Assembly: GCA_018883705.1 (NCBI GenBank)
Contig: JAHLFQ010000239.1
Coordinates: 1 to 19,788 of the forward strand
Source: Candidatus Cellulosilyticum pullistercoris
GTDB taxonomy: Bacteria > Bacillota > Clostridia > Lachnospirales > Cellulosilyticaceae
Direction: 5' to 3'
DNA: 19,788 nt
Position numbers and translations under genes: made by a program. This document shows positions 14,340 through 19,788 of this stretch, in pieces. Under the pieces are notes generated by a model that was given only the letters and a program-made list of their open reading frames with translations, searched no databases and had not been told where the DNA came from. Position 1 is the first letter of the stretch. Each line of letters begins with the position of its first letter.

Positions 14340-16004
14340 TTACTTATAGTTACCAGCTGCAATTTGTTCTTTCTTTTCTTCTAGAATTTCAGCATAACCT
14401 GCATCTAAATATTCTGCACAAGCTTTTTCATAAGTTGCTTCGAACTCACTTTCTGGACATAATACACATTGAACATATAATTCTTTCCATAATTCATTTA
14501 AGTCTGTTTTGTACTCTGCTAGTTTTTCTAATGTTACTGTAAATAAAGCATCTGGTGTGTAGTATTCTTCTGTTGCTTTAAAGTTTTTATAAGCATCCTC
14601 AATTAAGTATTCATAACCTTCTGGAGCCCAGTTTGCAAGATTAGCTTTGTAGTTTAGATCCTCATTGTCGTATTGTACACTTTCACTCCATAAGCACCAG
14701 TAGTCTTTATTATTATTTTGAGATAAAGCACTTTCTCCACTAAATCCTTCTGCTTTTACAGCAAGACCATCTGAATCTAATGTATAATTTTGTCCTTCAA
14801 TACCATTTTGTAAGGTAAATAAATGATTATCTTGCATCATCCAATCTAAGAACATCCATAAAGCAGCTCTTTCTTCTGCTGAGGTTGTAGAATTAATACC
14901 CATAATCATACCAAATGGCCAGTATGCACGTGCTTGTGGCTTTTTACCTTCTGGTACACCCGCTTCTGGTGTTAAAATAGCAACTTCTGCTTCTGGGTTA
15001 TTTGCTTTTAATGAATCAATAACATCTGTATTGCTAGTTAGATAAAGTGAATACATACCTGTTTTACCCGCTACGAAGTCTGCTTTAATTTGTGCATCTT
15101 CTGTCTTTAAGTAGAATTCTGGGTCAATTAAACCATTATTATATTGATAGTTCATATTTTTTAAGAATTCTTTAGTTGGTTCCCAGCTTAGAGCTGCTAC
15201 TGATAAATCTGAGTATAAAGTTCTGTCTTCCTCATTAATTGGCCAATCTCTAAATGCATAATCATAAGTGAAGTTATTTTGGACAAGACTTCCTCCACCA
15301 TTACCAAGTCCTGCCTCTTTCCATGCTTTAAGCATTTCATTAAATTCTTCTAAATTAGTTGGCATTTCTTTCCCTACTGCATCCATCCAGTCTTTTCTTA
15401 CTAAAGTCACCCAGTTATAAGCTGTAGGTCTTTCAGCAAAGAAGAAATAGGTTTTTCCATCCATTTGTCCATATGTATTTGACATTTCTGCAGTCATTTC
15501 ATAATAGTTTGGAGCATAAAATTTCATTTCTTCTAGGTCAATAGGTTGCATTGCCCCTTGACTATAATAAGCAACAGCTTGTGGCATATCATAGTGGAAA
15601 ATAATATCCGGTGCAGTTCCTGCTGCTAACATTTGATTATAATCATTAACTTCTGTACTTCGTCCAATGGCTACATACTCTACGGTTACATTATATTTAT
15701 CCCCAAATTCTGATTGAACCCAATTGGTCCAGTAGTTATTCGTTACATTCCATCCTTCAAAGGCCCTATCATACACAGGAATTTGAATAGTTACATTATT
15801 TTCAAATCCTTGTGAGTAATCCTTATAGCCTTCTGTCGAGGTTTCTGTTGTAGATGTAGCTTCTACTTTTGTCCCTGTTGTTTCCTTAGTTTCATTGCTT
15901 GAATTGGTATTAGTAGTTTTTGCACTGCAGCCTGAGAAAGTCCCAACACCCATAGCGCCTAACAAAGTTAGTGCAACTGCTTTTTTAAACCCCTTATTTC
16001 TCAT
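14340..16004 (-). CDS. ABC transporter substrate-binding lipoprotein, LplA-like (CUT1)
   Basis: The product (554 residues) is the extracellular receptor of a sugar ABC importer. Residues 1-26 form a lipoprotein signal peptide: basic 'MRNKGFKK', a hydrophobic stretch, then lipobox 'TFSGC' with C26 as the lipidated residue. A Thr/Ser-rich spacer (about 29-55) precedes the large solute-binding domain, which has features of the LplA/YtcQ group such as 'WPFGMIMGINSTTSAEERAALWMFLDWM' pattern and 'YNNGLIDPEFY'. Numerous Trp, Tyr and acidic residues suit oligosaccharide binding. The frame is open to ATG 16058, but ATG 16004 has AAGGGGGA seven bases upstream and gives a clean signal peptide. Context (permeases upstream, GH105 and rhaM downstream) suggests unsaturated rhamnogalacturonan oligosaccharides as ligand; this is inference. 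Hairpins flank the gene on both sides. Confidence 0.92.
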   Translation of the reverse strand: MRNKGFKKAVALTLLGAMGVGTFSGCSAKTTNTNSSNETKETTGTKVEATSTTETSTEGYKDYSQGFENNVTIQIPVYDRAFEGWNVTNNYWTNWVQSEFGDKYNVTVEYVAIGRSTEVNDYNQMLAAGTAPDIIFHYDMPQAVAYYSQGAMQPIDLEEMKFYAPNYYEMTAEMSNTYGQMDGKTYFFFAERPTAYNWVTLVRKDWMDAVGKEMPTNLEEFNEMLKAWKEAGLGNGGGSLVQNNFTYDYAFRDWPINEEDRTLYSDLSVAALSWEPTKEFLKNMNYQYNNGLIDPEFYLKTEDAQIKADFVAGKTGMYSLYLTSNTDVIDSLKANNPEAEVAILTPEAGVPEGKKPQARAYWPFGMIMGINSTTSAEERAALWMFLDWMMQDNHLFTLQNGIEGQNYTLDSDGLAVKAEGFSGESALSQNNNKDYWCLWSESVQYDNEDLNYKANLANWAPEGYEYLIEDAYKNFKATEEYYTPDALFTVTLEKLAEYKTDLNELWKELYVQCVLCPESEFEATYEKACAEYLDAGYAEILEEKKEQIAAGNYK

Positions 16005-16027
16005 AAAATTTCCCCCTTTGATTTTCT

Positions 16028-16099
16028 GGTATCTATTGATACCTAAATAAATCCTCATACTTGAATTATTGCATTTATAGTAAATAAGTTGCCTTATTT
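16028..16099 (-). repeat. Two short hairpins in the gap between the LplC-like and LplA-like genes
   Basis: GGTATC-TATT-GATACC (16028-16043) and AAATAAG-TTGC-CTTATTT (16082-16099) are perfect inverted repeats within the 116-base gap 16005-16120. Neither has a following T-run. They could act as RNA stability elements; the first contains the TTGATACC motif also seen upstream of the LplB-like gene. Confidence 0.5.
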
Positions 16100-16120
16100 G
16101 CTACCCCTTCTATCTAATGA

Positions 16121-17026
16121 TTATTCTTTTACTGCCCCAATCATGGTGCCTTGCACAAAGTATTTTTGAATAAAAGGATAGATACATATAATTGGTATGG
16201 TTGCAAACATAACGCAAGATGCTTTAAGTACTTCTGGATTCGTCATTGTTACTGAAACGTTTTCTAATTGAAATGATTCTGAAGCAGCTACTACTAAGTA
16301 GTAAAGTTTAAGTTGTAATGGTCTTAAGTCTGTATTTTTCTTAATATAGAACAATGCATCTTGATAAGCATTCCATCTTCCTACCGCATAAAATAATGAG
16401 ATAGTTGCCAGAATGGGTTTAGATAACGGAATAACAATACTTCCTAGAATTCTAAAATGGGAAGCACCATCTATGCGCGCTGATTCAATTAAGCTATCTG
16501 AAATGGAATTTTCAAAAGTTGTCTTCATGATTAATAGATTATATGCACTAAATGCTAATGGTAAAATAAGTACCCACCATGTGTCTAATAGGTGTAGTTG
16601 ATTCATAAGTAAGTATTCTGGAATAATACCTCCACTAAAGTACATCGTAAATAAGAAGATAAATGATAGGATGCCTCTTCCCCTTAAGTTCTTTCTTGAT
16701 AATGGGTAAGCTGCACATATTGTGATGATCATACCTAATAATGTAAATGTTACAGTTACGACAATAGATACATACATAGATCTTAAAATACTATGATCTG
16801 AAAAGATTTTTTTATAGGCACTTAATGTAGGGCCTTTAGGTAGTAAAAATACCTTATTCGCTATTACATAACTTTCTGTACTAATTGATTTTGAAAAAAC
16901 ATGTATAAAAGGCAGGATACACGTTAATGCAATTATCGTTAAAATAAAATAAATAATCATGTCAACTAGCAAATCTTTTTTTCTTTCTGGCGTCCATGGT
17001 TTTTTTACCGTTTCTAGTTTTACCAT
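16121..17026 (-). CDS. Sugar ABC transporter permease, LplC/YtcP-like
   Basis: Inner-membrane subunit of a CUT1-type importer. The 301-residue protein (B. subtilis LplC about 295) has about six membrane helices (roughly 22-44, 84-106, 118-134, 149-166, 205-220, 270-290). The cytoplasmic EAA loop at 181-203, 'ESARIDGASHFRILGSIVIP', docks the ATPase. The C-terminus 'KYFVQGTMIGAVKE' is typical for the LplC/YtcP group. It starts 11 bases after the LplB-like gene, with AGGGGGG in the gap, so the two permeases are translated from one mRNA and most likely form a heterodimer. Confidence 0.94.
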   Translation of the reverse strand: MVKLETVKKPWTPERKKDLLVDMIIYFILTIIALTCILPFIHVFSKSISTESYVIANKVFLLPKGPTLSAYKKIFSDHSILRSMYVSIVVTVTFTLLGMIITICAAYPLSRKNLRGRGILSFIFLFTMYFSGGIIPEYLLMNQLHLLDTWWVLILPLAFSAYNLLIMKTTFENSISDSLIESARIDGASHFRILGSIVIPLSKPILATISLFYAVGRWNAYQDALFYIKKNTDLRPLQLKLYYLVVAASESFQLENVSVTMTNPEVLKASCVMFATIPIICIYPFIQKYFVQGTMIGAVKE

Positions 17027-17037
17027 CCTTATCCCCC

Positions 17038-18012
17038 CTATAATAATCCATTTTCACCTAGTCGTTTGGCCACACGATCTGCTACTAAAACAAGTATCAA
17101 TCCGATAACAGACTGAAATAACCCAAGTGCAGCTGATTCACTATACTTAATATCTTGAATTCCCCATTTATAAACAAGTACCGGTATAGTTGTGGTATAC
17201 TCTGTGGTTGCTACATTCATTAATGAGTGTACACGTTCGAAAGAACCACCCATTACTTTACCAAGATTCATAATAAGAAGTGTAATAATGGTAGGTTTAA
17301 TACAAGGTAATGTGACATGTATACATTGCTTCCATCTTCCTGCTCCATCTACTGTTGCAGCTTCATAAAGCTCTGGATTAACAGCAGTAATAGCTGCTAA
17401 GTAAAGAATCGTTCCCCATCCCATAGTCTGCCAAACACCAATCACAATATATGAAATGAGCCATCTTGTATCCTCCTGCAAGAATGGAATCCTTTCTCCT
17501 CCCATATTAGCAATAAATTCATTAACAATACCATTATTTAAACTAAATAATTGATAAGCAATGGCACCAATAATAATCCAAGATAAAAAGTGAGGTAAGT
17601 ATAATAATGTCTGAGTCACTTTCTTAAAATATTTATTTTTTATCTCGTTAAGTAAGAGTGCCAGAATAATCGGCATTGGAAAACTTACAACTAAATCTAA
17701 AATATTTAATAGCAATGTATTTCTTAACGCCTGAGGGAAGTTTCTATTGGAAAATACCTTTCGAAAGATCTCAAGTCCTACCCACTCACTTCCCATAATT
17801 CCCTTTACAATTTTATAATCTTTAAATGAAATTACTAAACCATACATAGCACCGTATTTAAAAAGTATAACGAAAAATAAAGGGATTAATAATAAAACAT
17901 AAAGTTGCCAATCTCTTTTAAGCCATTTTAAGTTACTGCCCAAGTACTTCTTTCTTTTTACGAAGGGACTTGCTTGTGATATTCCCCCAAATACCCCACC
18001 AGCATCTTTCAT
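17038..18012 (-). CDS. Sugar ABC transporter permease, LplB-like
   Basis: Partner permease of the same importer, 324 residues (B. subtilis LplB about 318). After a basic N-terminus ('KRKKYLGSNLKWLKRDW') come about six membrane segments (roughly 36-58, 98-122, 134-156, 184-206, 241-260, 298-316). The EAA loop is at 217-240, 'EAATVDGAGRWKQCIHVTLP'. 'LYVLLLIPLFFVILFKYGAMYG' near the N-terminus is characteristic of LplB. GGAGGAG lies seven bases before ATG 18012. It is the first gene of the operon after a predicted promoter. No ABC ATPase gene follows; in related Firmicutes importers a shared MsmX-type ATPase energises several systems, and I infer the same here. Confidence 0.94.
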   Translation of the reverse strand: MKDAGGVFGGISQASPFVKRKKYLGSNLKWLKRDWQLYVLLLIPLFFVILFKYGAMYGLVISFKDYKIVKGIMGSEWVGLEIFRKVFSNRNFPQALRNTLLLNILDLVVSFPMPIILALLLNEIKNKYFKKVTQTLLYLPHFLSWIIIGAIAYQLFSLNNGIVNEFIANMGGERIPFLQEDTRWLISYIVIGVWQTMGWGTILYLAAITAVNPELYEAATVDGAGRWKQCIHVTLPCIKPTIITLLIMNLGKVMGGSFERVHSLMNVATTEYTTTIPVLVYKWGIQDIKYSESAALGLFQSVIGLILVLVADRVAKRLGENGLL

Positions 18013-18059
18013 AAGTTTTCTCCTCCATTCAAAACTTTTTTGTACATTTTGTTAAAACA

Positions 18060-18235
18060 TTGATACCCTCACTATATGCCATAATATGTAAGCTGTAAAT
18101 AATCAAATCTGATACAGTTATTCATTTTTGATACCAGCTTATACCTTGTATTTATAAGGATTTCTAAATTTATTTGTACATTTTTTGAATAAACAAGTTC
18201 ATAATAACCTATGTAAAACATGTTTTTTGTATCAA
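18060..18235. promoter_or_regulatory. Recurring TTGATAC motifs, candidate operator sites
   Basis: TTGATACC occurs on the plus strand at 18060-18067 and 18128-18135, a shorter TGATAC at 18110-18115, and TTGATAC on the opposite strand at 18229-18235. The same TTGATACC occurs at 16036-16043 in the gap before the binding-protein gene. They flank the predicted promoter and may be sites for the adjacent AraC-type regulator. Confidence 0.35.
18071..18099 (-). promoter_or_regulatory. Candidate promoter of the LplB-LplC-LplA-GH105-rhaM operon
   Basis: On the minus strand TTTACA (18094-18099), a 17-base spacer and TATAGT (18071-18076); each hexamer matches consensus at five of six bases. The leader to ATG 18012 is about 50 nt. 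Confidence 0.55.
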
Positions 18236-18253
18236 AAGCACCCCTTCTTATCA

Positions 18254-18302
18254 TAAAAAAGTGCCTATAAAAACAGAATAATATCTTTCTTTCATAAGCA
18301 CT
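18254..18302 (-). terminator. Terminator after the AraC-type regulator gene
   Basis: On the minus strand AGTGCTTATGAAA pairs with TTTTTATAGGCACT, including two G-U pairs, and is followed by six T. It starts 16 bases after the regulator stop, separating regulator and transporter transcripts. Confidence 0.75.
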
Positions 18303-18317
18303 CTGTACAATAAACTT

Positions 18318-19788
18318 TTAAAGTTCATTTAATGTTTTAAATTCCTTTGGTGTAACACCTTCAAACTTGCGAAAATATCTTGTTACACTCTGCATATTAT
18401 GATAACCTACTTCCTTAGCAATTTGATTAATAGGTTCATCTGTAGTTAATAATAAATCTTTCATCTTTTCTATTCTGATCTTATTGATATAATCGTTGAC
18501 ACTTTTACCTGTTTCCTCTTTAACAATTCTTCTTAAATAGGAGTAACTAATACCAATATGCTCAGCAACTTCTTCATATAATAAATCTTCGTCATAATGT
18601 TCATTTAAATAATCTAAAATACGCTGACTATAACACTGATTATTAGATTTTATCTGTTTTTGTTCTATCATATAATGAACGAGCTTCTCACAAAAACCTA
18701 ATAATACGATCTTAAGTTCTCTTACATTTTCTGCAGATGAAAGTAAGCTATATATATTTCCCTTCATTCCTTGAACTTTACCAATATTAATCTGACGCTG
18801 CATCATAAACTTAATAACCGATCCTGCTAACTGATTAAAAATCATTATTACATTTTCAGGTCCCAAGCTTTCTGATATCTTTAAAATCTCCTGTTCTATC
18901 TTATCTAATTCCTTTGAAATACCTTCTAAATCACATATACTCAAATAATTTTGTATCTTTTCTACATTTTCATAGGGATAATAATAAACATGTTCTTTAT
19001 TTTTTTCTTCTCTTGATTTTTCCCATAATAAAATACTCTTATGCCCTGTAAAAATCTTTTTATTGACTGCCTCTATCGCCTCAACTATACCATCTTGTAT
19101 ACTTTCATAACCAGTATGTACACCACTTACTCCTATAGAAATGGTACTTTTAAAAATAGGTTCTGCTGCCTGTTGAATTTCTTTAAAAATCCCCTGTATT
19201 TGCTTAGGACTTTGAATTTGATCAAATCCCTCCATATTTATGATGACAGCAATGCTACCCCCATCGTATCTAAGGGATTGAACCATATAACCACTAGGAA
19301 AAGCTTTCATGATGATATCAAATAGTAGGTATCTTTGATAGCTTCTATTTCTAGAATCTAGTTTTTCTAAATAATTTTTTCTATTATCTACTGTTATAAT
19401 GGCTACCATAAAAAGTTTATATGGAAAGATTTTTTCAATCTCTTCCTTTTTAGCAGCTACATCTATTTCTCCAGATATGAGATTATTTAGAATTTGCTTC
19501 TTACTGTCCTGTTCTTTTTCTTTAAGTGTTAAATAGAGCTGTTCTTCTTCCCTTTCAATGCTTTCAAAAGCCCTAGTTAAAAAGTCAATCTCATTCCTAT
19601 GTGATTTTTCACCCGTCCATAAATTTTTCTTTCTAAGCTCATCTGCTAATTGTCTCATAGGCCTTGAAAACTTAATAGCATAAATAAGTGTAATCACAAT
19701 TCCTACTGCCATAATTAATATCATTAGTATGATTTGCTTATTTCTTATAAGCTCTACGCCTACTAACATATCTTTCATAGGATAAGTG
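18318..19788 (-). CDS. Membrane-anchored AraC-family transcriptional regulator, N-terminus cut by window edge
   Basis: The frame remains open to the window edge, so the 486 codons from ATG 19778 are not the whole gene; relatives are usually about 700-780 residues with an N-terminal membrane helix and an extracellular sensor domain that would lie beyond 19788. Numbered from that Met, the visible part has a membrane helix at 14-35 ('IILMILIMAVGIVITLIYAI'), a HAMP-like or linker region with coiled coil (about 36-98), a degenerate central domain (about 115-255, with 'ISIGVSGV'), a helical region, and a C-terminal AraC double HTH (about 384-483: 'ILDYLNEHYDEDLLYEEVAEHIG', 'SYSYLRRIVKEETGKSVNDYINKIRIEKMKDLL', 'NQIAKEVGYHNMQSVTRYFRKFEGVTPKEF' patterns). 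It probably senses an extracellular sugar signal and activates the neighbouring import operon, as for related one-component regulators next to LplA-type systems. Confidence 0.9.
   Translation of the reverse strand, partial: TYPMKDMLVGVELIRNKQIILMILIMAVGIVITLIYAIKFSRPMRQLADELRKKNLWTGEKSHRNEIDFLTRAFESIEREEEQLYLTLKEKEQDSKKQILNNLISGEIDVAAKKEEIEKIFPYKLFMVAIITVDNRKNYLEKLDSRNRSYQRYLLFDIIMKAFPSGYMVQSLRYDGGSIAVIINMEGFDQIQSPKQIQGIFKEIQQAAEPIFKSTISIGVSGVHTGYESIQDGIVEAIEAVNKKIFTGHKSILLWEKSREEKNKEHVYYYPYENVEKIQNYLSICDLEGISKELDKIEQEILKISESLGPENVIMIFNQLAGSVIKFMMQRQINIGKVQGMKGNIYSLLSSAENVRELKIVLLGFCEKLVHYMIEQKQIKSNNQCYSQRILDYLNEHYDEDLLYEEVAEHIGISYSYLRRIVKEETGKSVNDYINKIRIEKMKDLLLTTDEPINQIAKEVGYHNMQSVTRYFRKFEGVTPKEFKTLNEL

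Larger units (their letters stand above)
18013..18317. other. 305-bp intergenic control region of the sugar operon
   Basis: AT-rich non-coding DNA between the regulator stop and the LplB-like start. From right to left it contains the regulator's terminator (18254-18302), recurring TTGATAC-type motifs (18060-18235), an imperfect stem CTTATA/TATAAG (18139-18159 region) and a predicted promoter (18071-18099). A 60-codon frame on the minus strand (18072-18254) has no ribosome binding site and is not considered a gene. Confidence 0.6.

Noticed and set aside
16005..16058. Earlier ATG for the substrate-binding protein
   Set aside because: The added 18 residues would precede a complete lipoprotein signal peptide, and the ribosome binding site lies before ATG 16004.
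18072..18254. 60-codon frame upstream of the LplB-like gene
   Set aside because: No ribosome binding site, no recognisable family, and it covers the predicted promoter and motif cluster.
18013..18317. Catabolite-responsive (cre) site in the sugar operon control region
   Set aside because: No stretch fits the cre pattern with its central CG and matching half-sites.

Overview
The window looks like chromosomal DNA from a low-GC, Gram-positive anaerobe of the Clostridia, most likely a Lachnospirales or Cellulosilyticum-like fermenter. That is an inference from AT-rich sequence, strong AGGAGG ribosome binding sites, pyruvate formate-lyase with its activase, MecA, GdpP/YybS, DUF951, and an LplABC-type sugar importer with a pectin-side-chain hydrolase. 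I saw no tRNA, rRNA, CRISPR array, insertion sequence or prophage gene.

Positions 1-4860 hold mostly plus-strand genes: the tail of a DUF1858 redox-disulfide protein, a 53-residue DUF1540 protein, mecA on the minus strand, then pflB and pflA (anaerobic pyruvate cleavage to acetyl-CoA and formate). Each unit is bounded by clear hairpin terminators. The terminator after pflB appears to carry the -35 box of a separate pflA promoter.

From 4910 to the right edge every gene lies on the minus strand. Positions 4910-5572 encode a MerR-type DNA-binding protein with a coiled-coil tail. The block yybS-gdpP-rplI-dnaB (10621 down to 5770) is the conserved Firmicutes cluster joining c-di-AMP turnover, ribosomal protein L9 and the replicative helicase. 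Upstream of it is rpsF-ssb-rpsR (11816 down to 10791). Upstream of that is a DUF951 gene plus a second SSB that lacks the acidic protein-interaction tail.

Positions 12747-19788 form a carbohydrate locus. Reading on the minus strand, it runs: a membrane-anchored AraC-type regulator (cut by the window edge), two LplB/LplC-like permeases, a lipoprotein substrate-binding protein, a GH105-type unsaturated rhamnogalacturonyl hydrolase and an L-rhamnose mutarotase. The genes suggest import of unsaturated rhamnogalacturonan oligosaccharides, cytoplasmic cleavage to rhamnose and an unsaturated uronic acid, and anomer conversion of the rhamnose. No ABC ATPase is present, so a shared MsmX-type ATPase elsewhere is probable.

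I did not find a clearly new multi-gene system. The observations most worth checking are small-scale: a promoter inside a terminator, a recurring TTGATACC motif around the sugar operon, hairpins flanking the binding-protein gene, a 7-bp triple repeat in the pflB promoter spacer, and the tail-less SSB paralog.
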